From F23-B02 sp963613665 (lineage in GTDB: Bacteria; Bacillota; Clostridia; Oscillospirales; Oscillospiraceae), in contig CAVEAL010000013.1 of assembly GCA_963613665.1 (NCBI GenBank), positions 6,567 through 70,566 on the forward strand: DNA of 64,000 bases, in the 5' to 3' direction. The notes under the pieces were generated by a model, which saw only the letters and a program-made list of their open reading frames with translations, did not search any database and was not told where the DNA came from. Shown here in pieces: positions 43,271-51,205 of the stretch. Position 1 is the first letter of the stretch; each line of letters begins with the position of its first letter. Both the position numbers and the translations under genes were made by a program.

Positions 43271-43450
43271 ATGCACATAGGTAACGGCAAATTCATATGC
43301 GATATGTGCGGCCAGCAAATGGAGGGAGCATCGACAATATCTCTTAATGCTGGCTATGGCTCAAAGCACGACGGCAAGCACAGAACGCTTGAGCTGTGCG
43401 GCGGGTGCTATGACAAACTTAGCGGTATCATTCATATCATGACCAAATGA
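43271..43450 (+). CDS. Small zinc-finger protein (59 residues)
   Basis: Two CxxC knuckles (FICDMCGQQ near 8-16 and ELCGGCYDKL near 41-50) separated by 30 residues suggest one zinc-bound fold. SD AAAGGGAG lies seven bases before the ATG. Similar small zinc proteins occur in phages. Function unknown. Confidence 0.6.
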   Translation: MHIGNGKFICDMCGQQMEGASTISLNAGYGSKHDGKHRTLELCGGCYDKLSGIIHIMTK

Positions 43451-43472
43451 AACGGGAGAGTAATTAACCAGT

Positions 43473-43661
43473 ATGGAAACAAAAGAAAGAATTGTTGACG
43501 CTCGTGAAGTCTTTGCGGAGATGAGCATAAAAATAGACCGCGCTGAGACGTGGGGAGAGCTGATGGAGACAATTGATAGCATGAATGCAATAATATCCAG
43601 CTGGAAAACAATATGCTGCGCTTTACAGACGGTAGCGGAGAGCTGTTTGAGCTGCTTATAG
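43473..43661 (+). CDS. Small island ORF (62 residues), possibly frameshifted
   Basis: The first 45 residues (METKERIVDAREVFAEMSIK and on) look like a natural helical protein and resemble the beginning of the gene at 44065 (MELAERIINASEL). The last residues turn Cys- and Leu-rich as the frame enters the next gene. At AAA ACA (near 43605) a -1 shift would join it in frame to the following gene. Weak SD. Confidence 0.45.
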   Translation: METKERIVDAREVFAEMSIKIDRAETWGELMETIDSMNAIISSWKTICCALQTVAESCLSCL

Positions 43662-44065
43662 ATGCAGACACACAACCCACGTTGGAGGCGCTCACAAGGC
43701 GCAATGAGCCGCATGATGGGAAGATAGTAATTCCCGAAACAGACAGCCTCAGAGACCGATACACGGCCTTACAGGAGCTTAAAAACTGGATATTCAACAA
43801 GAAACAATTCATAGCCTTTATAGATACGGACAGCCAGCCCTATAACAGCACTTTTGCCTTTCATGAGTGGCATTTACGGTTACATTACAGCGACTTAAAA
43901 GAGAATGACGGAAAGCTCATATTTAAAACTGAGCTTAGCAATGACTGCATATTAGATATGGAAATTGCTGCTTTTTCACTGGCGAAAGCAGGGGAAAACG
44001 CAATGCTCAGAATAACGGACACGAGCGGCAAAAGCTATGTGATAGAATACAGGAAGGTGAAATAA
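43613..44065 (+). CDS. Hypothetical island protein (150 residues)
   Basis: A mixed alpha/beta protein. MLRFTDGSGELFELL at its start resembles MLRITDTSGKSYVIEY near its own end, suggesting an internal duplication. The start lies inside the preceding frame without an SD of its own, which supports the idea of a fused product with 43473. Its end overlaps the next start by one base. Not recognised. Confidence 0.5.
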   Translation: MLRFTDGSGELFELLIDADTQPTLEALTRRNEPHDGKIVIPETDSLRDRYTALQELKNWIFNKKQFIAFIDTDSQPYNSTFAFHEWHLRLHYSDLKENDGKLIFKTELSNDCILDMEIAAFSLAKAGENAMLRITDTSGKSYVIEYRKVK

Positions 44066-44403
44066 TGGAGCTTGCGGAAAGAATAATAAACGCCTCAGAG
44101 CTTGAGCATATAACCAGTACCACAAAGGCGGCTATAGTGTACGGCAGCAGAAAGACAAAGCCCTGCTTTGAGTGGCGCTTTGATAGCATGAGTGCATCTG
44201 AGAGCGGTAGCTCTGTAACGGCCTCAGACGGTGATACAGGGGAAAGCAGCTTAACGATAACGAATATAGAGACAGTGCGCCTCATAGCTCCTATAGAGCC
44301 GTTCAAATGTGCATATGTACACATATATAATGCTGGGCATATAACCGCCTTACAGCTTATAAGCAATGAGCCTGTAAACTGGCTCGGTGTATTAGACAGT
44401 TAA
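44065..44403 (+). CDS. Hypothetical island protein (112 residues)
   Basis: Starts MELAERIINASELEHITSTT, similar to the protein starting at 43473, then a Ser-rich middle (SMSASESGSSVTASD) and a beta-rich end. SD is AGGAAGG within the previous gene; stop and start overlap (TAATG). A terminator follows at 44430. Family unknown. Confidence 0.5.
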   Translation: MELAERIINASELEHITSTTKAAIVYGSRKTKPCFEWRFDSMSASESGSSVTASDGDTGESSLTITNIETVRLIAPIEPFKCAYVHIYNAGHITALQLISNEPVNWLGVLDS

Positions 44404-44429
44404 TAATCTTCATATTTCCATACTAAAAC

Positions 44430-44457
44430 AGGCAGGGCGCAAGCCCTGCCTATCTTT
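44430..44457 (+). terminator. Terminator of the phage-like gene cluster
   Basis: AGGCAGGGC, GCAA loop, GCCCTGCCT, then ATCTTTTT. Confidence 0.8.
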
Positions 44458-44580
44458 TTGATTATTTCCTCGCTAAAAACTCTTTATAATTAATTAGAGT
44501 TAGGACGTTTAACGTTCAAAGGTATAACTATACCTCTAAGCCTGTAAAACAGCTTACAGCGCTGTAACAATGGGATTCAA

Positions 44581-44856
44581 TTAGAATAAATCTGAATGAC
44601 TGCCAACTCGATACAGCATGAGAATAAGCACATCGTTGTCTATCTCATAGATGAGCAGCCAGTTAGACTCTATGTGACATTCTCTGCACCCTTTGTAATT
44701 CCCGCTGAGGTCATGGTCGCGGTATTTGTCCTCCAGCGCCTCTCCATTAGCAAGGTGTTCTACAACTTCAAATAGCTTATCAATATCTTTCCCCTGCTTT
44801 TTGGCGAGCTTTATATCTTTCTTAAACTGCGTGGTAAATCGTATTTCGTACTTCAT
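44581..44856 (-). CDS. YafQ-like toxin of a type II toxin-antitoxin pair
   Basis: A 91-residue RelE-superfamily mRNA interferase. FTTQFKKDIKLAKKQGKDID then LANGEALEDKYRDHDLSGNY near 37-56 and GCRECHIESNWLLIYE near 56-71 are typical of YafQ; the C-terminal LYRVGSHSDLF holds the catalytic-type His. Its start overlaps the antitoxin stop by 4 bases. It stabilises the island or provides phage defence. Confidence 0.88.
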   Translation of the reverse strand: MKYEIRFTTQFKKDIKLAKKQGKDIDKLFEVVEHLANGEALEDKYRDHDLSGNYKGCRECHIESNWLLIYEIDNDVLILMLYRVGSHSDLF

Positions 44857-45125
44857 ACGTCCAGCGCCGCCCTCAAATCCTTGATGCTGTTATAGCCTTT
44901 AATGCTGCTATCTTTTATAAGTGCTCTGCCCTCTGTAATTGCTGCTGCGGTTATTTCGTTTGGGGTGTTTACTCTGACTTCAAACGGTATGCCTCCCACT
45001 CTGATAGCCTGACGCAGGAACATATTAACCGCTGTACTCAAATTTAATCCCAGCTCATTAAACAGGCTCTCAGCTTCCGCTTTGACTTCTGCATCTGTGC
45101 GTATATTAAGATTAGCTGTGCTCAT
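44853..45125 (-). CDS. DinJ/RelB-like antitoxin
   Basis: A 90-residue RHH antitoxin: ANLNIRTDAEVKAEAESLFN then ELGLNLSTAVNMFLRQAIRV, the DinJ signature, and a disordered toxin-binding tail. I chose the ATG at 45125, which has GGAGG eight bases upstream. It represses its own promoter in known cases. Confidence 0.88.
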   Translation of the reverse strand: MSTANLNIRTDAEVKAEAESLFNELGLNLSTAVNMFLRQAIRVGGIPFEVRVNTPNEITAAAITEGRALIKDSSIKGYNSIKDLRAALDV

Positions 45126-45157
45126 ATTGCAAACCTCCATGTTTATATTATACGCAC

Positions 45158-45186
45158 ATTGTATAACTTTATGCGCATATTGTCAA
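45158..45186 (-). promoter_or_regulatory. Promoter of the toxin-antitoxin operon
   Basis: Minus-strand TTGACA (45186-45181), 17 bases, TACAAT (45163-45158). The repeats ATGCGCATA and ATGTGCGTATA in and behind the spacer are likely antitoxin operators. Confidence 0.75.
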
Positions 45187-45206
45187 TGAGAATTGAAATT
45201 ATCCGT

Positions 45207-45884
45207 TCAAGCACCTAATCTCAGCTCACGCTTGTACTTATAAAACGTGTTCCTTGCCAGCCCTGCGAGCTTCATCATCTGCGCGTCGTCCAAACTGCCG
45301 CCGAAGTCCTTTGAGTGCGCTGCTATGAGCTGCTTTGCCTCGACGCTCTTTTTTGTCGTGACCGTCAATCCCGCTGAGCGTCCTATCTGCTTACCGTTCA
45401 AGCGAGCCGTTTCAATGCCCTCTTTCGTGCGTTGATGCAGGTCTGCGACCTCTTTCTCGCTCTGCTCGAACGCAAGGTATATCTGTCTACGAGCCAGTGC
45501 CAGCATGTAGCGGTTAACGCCCTCAAGGATATAGTCAACATCGCCGCCCGTGAGTTGTACACTGTTTTGCAGCGTTTGACGGTATGTGTCCGTGTCAATA
45601 TGCCGCTCTTTGAGAAATACGAGATTAACGCCGCGCTTGTACAGTGCCTCATATGCCTCTACGCCCTCGGCAGCGTTACGGCTCATGCGGCTCACGCTGT
45701 CAAAGATGATGGTATCGCCAGTACGGACGGAGTTAAACAGCTTGTTCCATTCCTTTCGGTCGAGCTTTGTACCCGTGTATTCCTCCTGCAATATGACTGC
45801 ATCGGGAAACTCGCTGCGTATGTTGCGTATCTGACGCTCTATATTCTGCTTGCGGGTGCTAATTCTACAATATCCGTATGTCAT
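45207..45884 (-). CDS. Serine recombinase, resolvase/invertase type
   Basis: A 225-residue small serine recombinase. The catalytic Ser is in YGYCRISTRKQ near 8, with DSVSRMSRNAAEG near 62-74 as the second motif; the C-terminal part includes an extended linker and an HTH with LAGLARNTFYKYKREL at the end. Start 45884 is directly preceded by repeated AGTATCAA motifs (45901-46006), a layout typical of res sites of resolvases. It may resolve dimers of the island or invert a segment. Confidence 0.85.
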   Translation of the reverse strand: MTYGYCRISTRKQNIERQIRNIRSEFPDAVILQEEYTGTKLDRKEWNKLFNSVRTGDTIIFDSVSRMSRNAAEGVEAYEALYKRGVNLVFLKERHIDTDTYRQTLQNSVQLTGGDVDYILEGVNRYMLALARRQIYLAFEQSEKEVADLHQRTKEGIETARLNGKQIGRSAGLTVTTKKSVEAKQLIAAHSKDFGGSLDDAQMMKLAGLARNTFYKYKRELRLGA

Positions 45885-45900
45885 GCTATGCCTTTCCGAC

Positions 45901-46006
45901 AGTATCAAATTAAACCTGTCTGCGTTTAGTATCAAACTCTGCCCAAAAACCCGATCAGAGACGCAGTTTTTGAGTATCAATTTTGTCGTTTGTTTTGATT
46001 GATACT
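45901..46006. repeat. res-like site: AGTATCAA repeats next to the recombinase
   Basis: AGTATCAA is found directly at 45901, 45928 and 45973 and inverted at 45999 (TTGATACT). Copies two and three are preceded by related CTGCGTTT/GCAGTTTT sequences. Such clustered half-sites upstream of a resolvase gene usually form its recombination site. Confidence 0.6.
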
Positions 46007-46071
46007 ATCGTAGCAGATATTAAAAAACCTGCATACTTCAATATGCAGGGTGATTTTGTGAATACTATATA

Positions 46072-46278
46072 TTATTCCGAGTCTATCACGTCAACCTCGG
46101 TGAGTCGGAAAGTAGCAAGCATATGAACGCCCATGTCTTGAACTAAAGCGTATTTCCCTTTGGGAGATACCTCACCTGTTACGGAGTTTGCCCAGCCGCC
46201 AAAATCAGCAGTGATTGCCGTAGGCTCATAAATGGTACGTATATTAACGGAGCGGCAAAACCATTCAGGTTCTGCCGC
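46072..46278 (-). pseudogene. Gene fragment without start codon
   Basis: An open frame of 68 codons ends at a TAA at 46072 and reads ...IRTIYEPTAITADFGGWANS and onward, ending RLTEVDVIDSE. It has natural-looking composition, but a stop lies just upstream and no ATG or GTG is near, so it is probably the 3' remnant of a longer gene. It lies between the recombinase and cargo parts of the island. Confidence 0.4.
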
Positions 46279-46324
46279 TCATTCCGGGCCTGCGAGTTTG
46301 GCTCCCGCATCACGCGCCGTTGAA

Positions 46325-46360
46325 AAAGACTCGAAAACATCCGTTTTCGGGTCTTTTTTT
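46325..46360. terminator. Terminator-like hairpin near the cargo end
   Basis: AAAGACTCGAAAAC, 4-base loop, GTTTTCGGGTCTTT (one mismatch), then T-run on the plus strand. Confidence 0.6.
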
Positions 46361-46378
46361 CGTTGCAAACAGCAAAAG

Positions 46379-46410
46379 CAGCCACGCTGACACGGCTGTC
46401 AGCGTGGCTG
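46379..46410 (-). terminator. Terminator of the SDR/OYE operon
   Basis: A 14-bp stem CAGCCACGCTGACA with a 4-base loop, lying 15 bases beyond the stop of the last cargo gene; minus-strand tail CTTTTGCTGTTT. Confidence 0.75.
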
Positions 46411-46424
46411 TAAAACAAATTATT

Positions 46425-47378
46425 TCAGATGGGGGTTTTTGAAAGCTTGGTATATTCCATGGTCGCAGCGGACTGTGCAAGAGGCTGCTTGTAGCCCGCC
46501 AGACGAAGATCCATCTCCTGACGGGTTATGGCAGCGGTGCGGCCGGGATGCGTGTAGATATAGAAGAAGCCCTTCTCGAGTCCTTCCATAATGGTTGCGA
46601 CTGCCTGCTCAACGGATACGACGCCCATTGCAAAGGACAGCGCCTTATCCTCATCGGTCTGCGGATCGGCAAGGCGCTTGACCAATGCGGCCGCGGCAGC
46701 CTTTACGGGAGCGGGCGTGTTGTCGATGTTCGGATTGTCCCTGAACTCTGCGGGACGGGCGAGAGGATTTGCCATACGGTCGGCAATTTCCGTGTTTACT
46801 ATGCTGGGGATGATCGCCGAGCATGTGACATTGGTCTTGCGGTCGCGCATCATTACGGCAAACTGCTCAACGAAGGTCAGGCAAGCAGACTTGAGCGGAG
46901 CGTAGGGAGCACCGATAAGAGCACCGTCGAGGGGGCCGAGCGCGGCCTGGGAAATAACCGTGCTGATATGGCCGCCGCCTTGCTTCTGCATTGCGGGCCA
47001 AAAAGTGTTGCAGCCGTACACGGGACCCATCACGTTGACGCGGAAATACATCTCCCAGTCAGCGGTTACAAAGCACTCGTAGGGCTTGGTATACATGATG
47101 CCGGCATTGTTGAACAGGTAGTCAACGCGGCCGTATTCTTTGAGCGTGGCATCGAGCAGACCAGGCCACTGCTTCTCATCGGAGACATCGATCTCGTAGC
47201 CGATCGCCTTGCCGCCGTTTGCGCGCAGCATTTCGACAGCCTTATGCATATCGTCCGGAAGAATATCTGCCACGACAACGGATGCGCCGCGATTGCAGAG
47301 CTCTTTCGCAAGACCGAGGCCGATGCCGTTTGCGCCGCCGGTTACAACGGCTATTTTGTTTTGAAATATGCTGTTCAT
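46425..47378 (-). CDS. SDR-family oxidoreductase (cargo gene 3)
   Basis: A 317-residue short-chain dehydrogenase. The NAD(P) loop is VVTGGANGIGLG near 10-21, NNAG at 91-94, and the catalytic Tyr-Lys in YAPLKSA near 161-165. It is longer than classical SDRs (250) by a C-terminal extension ending ...FFYIYTHPGRTAAI, which the other SDR of this cluster shares (FYIYTHEDLS). The two are probably paralogues acting on related alcohols or ketones. Start 47378 is chosen by SD GAAAGGAA. It is the last gene of the three-gene minus-strand operon 46425-50393. Confidence 0.88.
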   Translation of the reverse strand: MNSIFQNKIAVVTGGANGIGLGLAKELCNRGASVVVADILPDDMHKAVEMLRANGGKAIGYEIDVSDEKQWPGLLDATLKEYGRVDYLFNNAGIMYTKPYECFVTADWEMYFRVNVMGPVYGCNTFWPAMQKQGGGHISTVISQAALGPLDGALIGAPYAPLKSACLTFVEQFAVMMRDRKTNVTCSAIIPSIVNTEIADRMANPLARPAEFRDNPNIDNTPAPVKAAAAALVKRLADPQTDEDKALSFAMGVVSVEQAVATIMEGLEKGFFYIYTHPGRTAAITRQEMDLRLAGYKQPLAQSAATMEYTKLSKTPI

Positions 47379-47398
47379 GTTTGATTTCCTTTCGCTTT

Positions 47399-49432
47399 TT
47401 ACTTGTGCGGCATGATGTGCGAGGACAGCATGGTGCGGAACTTCGCGTCGGCTCTGCGCTTTTTGAGCCACGCCTGCTTTTTCTTTATATCGCCCTCGAA
47501 CAGCCACACGGCTTCGTATGCGTCGTGCATCGCATCGCCGACGAGGCCGACCTCGCCTGTGCAGTCGCCGACTATCCACGCGTTCGGATATTTGGCCTTT
47601 ATGGCTTCGGCGGCGTCTTTCAGGCCGCGCGTGCCGAGCGCGACTATTGCCGTGTCAGCGGGCAGGGTCTCGCGGCGGCCGCCTTCGCGCTCGATGACGA
47701 CTCCCGCGTCGTTAAACTCAACGACCTTGCTGTTTACGTACTGCTTGACGCCGTAGCGGTCGAGCAGCATGCGCAGCGCAGTTCCGTTTTCGCGGTTGCT
47801 TTTTGCCGCAAGCGTACCTGTCATTTCAACGACGGTTGCCTGCTTATCCTCCATCGCCTGCTCCAGCGCGAACTCGCAGCCGGAAAAGCCGCCGCCGAGG
47901 ACAACGATCTTATCACCCTTGACATCGCCTGAGCGGACGGTGTGAGCCTGGGTGACCTCTATGACATTCGGTCTGTCGATGCCCGGGATCTTCGGGACGA
48001 TGGGCTCCGCGCCGAGCGCAACAACGATCTGATCGGCGTTTTTGAGGCACTCGGAATCGGGGGTGACCTCGGTGTTCAGGAACACCTTGATGTCCGATTT
48101 TTCGACCTCGCGGCGAAGATATGCCAAAAGCTTTGCCATCTGACCCTTGAATACGGGCGTGGACGCGATGCATATCTGTCCGCCGAGGACGGGTGCTTTA
48201 TCGTACAGCTCGACCTTGTGACCGGCCTGAGACGCGAGTATGGCAGCTTCCATGCCGCCCGGTCCGCCGCCGATAACGACGACGCGCTGGGGCTTACTCG
48301 TTTTGGGTATCTCAAGCATGTCCTCGGCTGCGGCACGGGGGTTGACTGCGCAGCTGAGCGGCAGCAGCTGGAAGAAGTGGCAGATGCAATAGTTATTGCA
48401 TCTCAGGCAGGGGCGTATGTCCTCCTGCCGGTCGTCGCGGATCTTCTTAATGAATTCGGGATCGGCGATGAGCGCTCTGCCGACCATGGCAAACTGGATA
48501 TCGCCGTTTTCGATGTGCTCCTCGGCAAGCTCCGCGGTCAGCGCGCCTGCGCACATGACGGGCTTATCGGTCACGGCGCGGATGGTCTTGACGGCGGGAA
48601 GGAATGCGCCGTCACCATAGTAATCGGGCGTTACGCCCCACGCGCCGGACCCGTAGCAGCCGAGGTCAACGTCATATGCGGTGACGCTGGTCTTGTCGAT
48701 GACCTTTATGAGCTCCTGGCTCTCCTCGGGTGTGCGCTGATTCGGCATCTTGTGATCCATCGAAATGCGGAGAATAATGGGATAACCCTCGCCGACATTG
48801 CGGCGTATCTCCTCAATGATTTCGCAGACGATGCGTGCACGGTTTTCGACCGAGCCGCCGTATTCGTCAGTGCGGCGGTTCCAGCACTCGGAGATGAACT
48901 GGTCGAGCATATAGCCGGTGTGAGCATGGATCTCAACAGCGTCGAAGCCTGCACGCTTTGCCGAGGCTGCGGCCTTACCGAAGGACTTGACAAGCTTATG
49001 TATCTGCTCTGTTGTCATTGCAGTAGTGTGCTTATTAGGCTTGAAATACAGCGGCATCTCGCTTGCCGACAGAGCCTTGACGAAGGGGGGAACGACGGTG
49101 TTCTGACCGGCGCCCGCACCGAGCTGGACGCAGGTCTTTACGCCGTACTGCTTCACGCGGCGGTTATAGATCGTCCACTCCTTTTCCTGATTGGGTGTAC
49201 CGGCGGTCTTGTAATTTGAGGTCATGGAGTCTATCTTATCGACCGCCTGACACTCCGTCATTATCATGCCGACGCCGTTTTTCGCGCGCTCCTCGATGAA
49301 GCGTATCATCGTGTCGGTCATGTGAAAGCCGAGGTTATCGCAGGTGGACATCGGCGCCATAACGAAACGGTTCTTTAGCTTCAGGCTGCCGAGCTGCGCG
49401 GGCTCGAACAGTTTTTCGTATTTGTTACCCAT
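47399..49432 (-). CDS. NADH:flavin oxidoreductase (BaiCD/BaiH, enoate-reductase family), atypical active site
   Basis: A 677-residue three-part flavoenzyme: an N-terminal FMN barrel (about 1-370), a 4Fe-4S cluster set CLRCNNYC...SCAVNP near 340-365, and a C-terminal FAD/NAD domain (VVVIGGGPGGMEAAILASQ near 384, VVLGGGFSGCEFA near 515). These enzymes reduce activated double bonds of bile acids, steroids or enoates. The usual QLxHxGR flavin motif is QLGAGAGQ here, and EIHAHTGYMLDQF replaces HxAHGY, so substrate choice or chemistry differs from the second copy at 52438. In operon between two SDR genes. Confidence 0.88.
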   Translation of the reverse strand: MGNKYEKLFEPAQLGSLKLKNRFVMAPMSTCDNLGFHMTDTMIRFIEERAKNGVGMIMTECQAVDKIDSMTSNYKTAGTPNQEKEWTIYNRRVKQYGVKTCVQLGAGAGQNTVVPPFVKALSASEMPLYFKPNKHTTAMTTEQIHKLVKSFGKAAASAKRAGFDAVEIHAHTGYMLDQFISECWNRRTDEYGGSVENRARIVCEIIEEIRRNVGEGYPIILRISMDHKMPNQRTPEESQELIKVIDKTSVTAYDVDLGCYGSGAWGVTPDYYGDGAFLPAVKTIRAVTDKPVMCAGALTAELAEEHIENGDIQFAMVGRALIADPEFIKKIRDDRQEDIRPCLRCNNYCICHFFQLLPLSCAVNPRAAAEDMLEIPKTSKPQRVVVIGGGPGGMEAAILASQAGHKVELYDKAPVLGGQICIASTPVFKGQMAKLLAYLRREVEKSDIKVFLNTEVTPDSECLKNADQIVVALGAEPIVPKIPGIDRPNVIEVTQAHTVRSGDVKGDKIVVLGGGFSGCEFALEQAMEDKQATVVEMTGTLAAKSNRENGTALRMLLDRYGVKQYVNSKVVEFNDAGVVIEREGGRRETLPADTAIVALGTRGLKDAAEAIKAKYPNAWIVGDCTGEVGLVGDAMHDAYEAVWLFEGDIKKKQAWLKKRRADAKFRTMLSSHIMPHK

Positions 49433-49454
49433 ATGCTTTCTCCTGTGGTATGCC

Positions 49455-50393
49455 TCAGCCGTGCTGAGTCATGTTCTGCAGTCTTGATGCACCGGCATCG
49501 ATTCCCTGCGCCTGAAGCTTCTTTGCGTAGAATGCGAAGTCAAAGATCGCCTGATCGGTGAGACCCTGCTCGTTTTCGAGGGATTTGAACTGTTCGGGAA
49601 GCAGGCTCAGGCTCAGATCCTCGTGGGTGTAGATATAGAACTTTCCGGCTTCCATCTGATCGATGATGATCTGTGCGGTCTCCTCTGCGGTTATCATGCC
49701 GAGCTTATCGCCGTCGGGAGTTCCTGCCTTGGAGGTCGGCGCAACGGGATCGGTCTCGCCGGGATTTTTATATTTTTCGCCGCGGTAGCAGGTACCGTTG
49801 GAAACATCGGATTCAAACACGCCGGGCAACGATACGCAGTATTTGATCTTGTCGATCTTGCCGAGAGTCATTTCACCCCGGAAGGTTTCAACGAGGCGCA
49901 GAACGGCGGCCTTGGATACCGTGTAGGGACCCCACATGGAGAACGGAGCGATGGATGCGGTGGAGGCGGTGGTGATAATGTGTCCGCCCTCGGGCTGCAT
50001 CATCATAGCGCCGGTGAACTTGCGCAGACCGTAAAGCGTGCCGTGGATGTTAGTGTCAAGCACCCAATCCCAATCGTTCATGCTCAGTTTCATTGCGGAT
50101 TTCGGACGAGCCATAACGCCGGCATTGTTGAACGCGTAATCGATTCTGCCGTACTTGCCGATAACGGTCTTGAGAAGCGCGTCCCAGTCGTCTTCGACGG
50201 TAACGTCCTGGCGGATATATAAAACATCCGCGCCCATTGCCTTGAGCTGCTGCTCTGCCTTCTGACCGAGCTCCTCGCGGCGGCCGGTGATGACGATCTT
50301 TGCGCCTGCCTTGCCGAGTATCTCGGCGAAAGCGTAGCCCAGACCCGAGGTACCGCCGGTGATAACCGCAACCTTGTTCTCATAGTTGTTCAT
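49455..50393 (-). CDS. SDR-family oxidoreductase (cargo gene 1)
   Basis: A 312-residue SDR. Motifs are VITGGTSGLGYA near 9-20, NNAGVMA near 91, the catalytic Ser in TTASTASIAP, and YTVSKAA near 156-162. The C-terminal extension includes MEAGKFYIYTHEDLS, shared with the SDR at 46425. SD GGAGG. It is the first gene of the operon driven from the intergenic region facing the TetR gene. Confidence 0.88.
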   Translation of the reverse strand: MNNYENKVAVITGGTSGLGYAFAEILGKAGAKIVITGRREELGQKAEQQLKAMGADVLYIRQDVTVEDDWDALLKTVIGKYGRIDYAFNNAGVMARPKSAMKLSMNDWDWVLDTNIHGTLYGLRKFTGAMMMQPEGGHIITTASTASIAPFSMWGPYTVSKAAVLRLVETFRGEMTLGKIDKIKYCVSLPGVFESDVSNGTCYRGEKYKNPGETDPVAPTSKAGTPDGDKLGMITAEETAQIIIDQMEAGKFYIYTHEDLSLSLLPEQFKSLENEQGLTDQAIFDFAFYAKKLQAQGIDAGASRLQNMTQHG

Positions 50394-50427
50394 GATATTT
50401 CCTCCTTGATGATTTTGTGTCGAAACA

Positions 50428-50528
50428 CTTTTTTCTGACTGCGATATTAGCAGAAAAAAGCTTGACTTAAAATTATCAAAAGGGTATCATTTGAGTAAGA
50501 TTTGAACAAAAGACAGCCGATTGTTCAA
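50428..50528. promoter_or_regulatory. Two inverted repeats between the SDR operon and the TetR gene
   Basis: CTTTTTTCTG (50428) and CAGAAAAAAG (50451) are 13 bases apart; TTGAACA (50502) and TGTTCAA (50522) are also 13 bases apart. TAATAT on the minus strand lies between the first pair. The second pair is a good TetR-type operator candidate. Confidence 0.5.
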
Positions 50529-50575
50529 TGAATTTTTGTTGCTTTTATGCTAATATATATATGGGTGATAATACG

Positions 50576-51154
50576 ATGAAACGCAATGAGCTTGTCAAAA
50601 AAGAATTGTCGCAGACTCTCAAGGACATGTCCAAAGCCCAGCCGCTGGCCGGTATAACCGTCTCGTCGCTGACGGATCGCTGCGGCTTCAGCCGCGGCAC
50701 ATTTTACTATCACTTCATTGATATCTACGATCTTATAAACTGGACATTCGATACGGACATAATCGTGCCGCTCAAGTCCTACATAAACGAGCACTCGCTC
50801 GGCTCATGGGCGGGCATAACCAGGTTTTCGCTTGAAAAAATGTATGCCGACCGCGAGTTTTACTGCCAGGCCGTGCGTCTTGAGGTTCAAAACAGTCTTC
50901 AGGACCATATGCTCATGCGCAATCAGGAAAGCTGGGATCTGCTGATATCAAAATATCTTGATGAGACGCATCAGAAATACGATCCCGATACGCTGAGATT
51001 TTTGACGCAGTTTGTTTCGCAGGCGATCGGCAACATGATAATCGACTGGGCGAAGAAGGGCATGAAAACGCCGGTGGAGCTCATGTGTAAGATGAACGAA
51101 GTCGCAACAATGGGCATCTATGGGATAATTAATTCAGATAATTCGCCAAAGTAA
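50576..51154 (+). CDS. TetR-family regulator (DhaS-like)
   Basis: A 192-residue regulator. The N-terminal HTH includes GITVSSLTDRCGFSRGTFYY and HFIDIYDLINW near 24-53, as in DhaS-type TetR proteins. The C-terminal domain is helical. Start 50576 is preferred over upstream ATGs by position relative to GGGTGATA. It is divergent from the SDR-OYE-SDR operon and probably represses it. A terminator at 51166 is shared with the convergent alcohol dehydrogenase gene. Confidence 0.85.
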   Translation: MKRNELVKKELSQTLKDMSKAQPLAGITVSSLTDRCGFSRGTFYYHFIDIYDLINWTFDTDIIVPLKSYINEHSLGSWAGITRFSLEKMYADREFYCQAVRLEVQNSLQDHMLMRNQESWDLLISKYLDETHQKYDPDTLRFLTQFVSQAIGNMIIDWAKKGMKTPVELMCKMNEVATMGIYGIINSDNSPK

Positions 51155-51165
51155 AATCGCCTATA

Positions 51166-51195
51166 AAAAACTCCCGCCTTGGACGGGAGTTTTTT
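51166..51195. terminator. Bidirectional terminator between TetR and ADH genes
   Basis: AAAAAACTCCCG, 7-base loop, CGGGAGTTTTTT. Confidence 0.9.
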
Positions 51196-51205
51196 CGTGT
51201 TGGGT

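Noticed and set aside
36575..46000. Intact prophage
   Set aside because: No capsid, portal, terminase or lysis genes occur; only small phage-like early genes.
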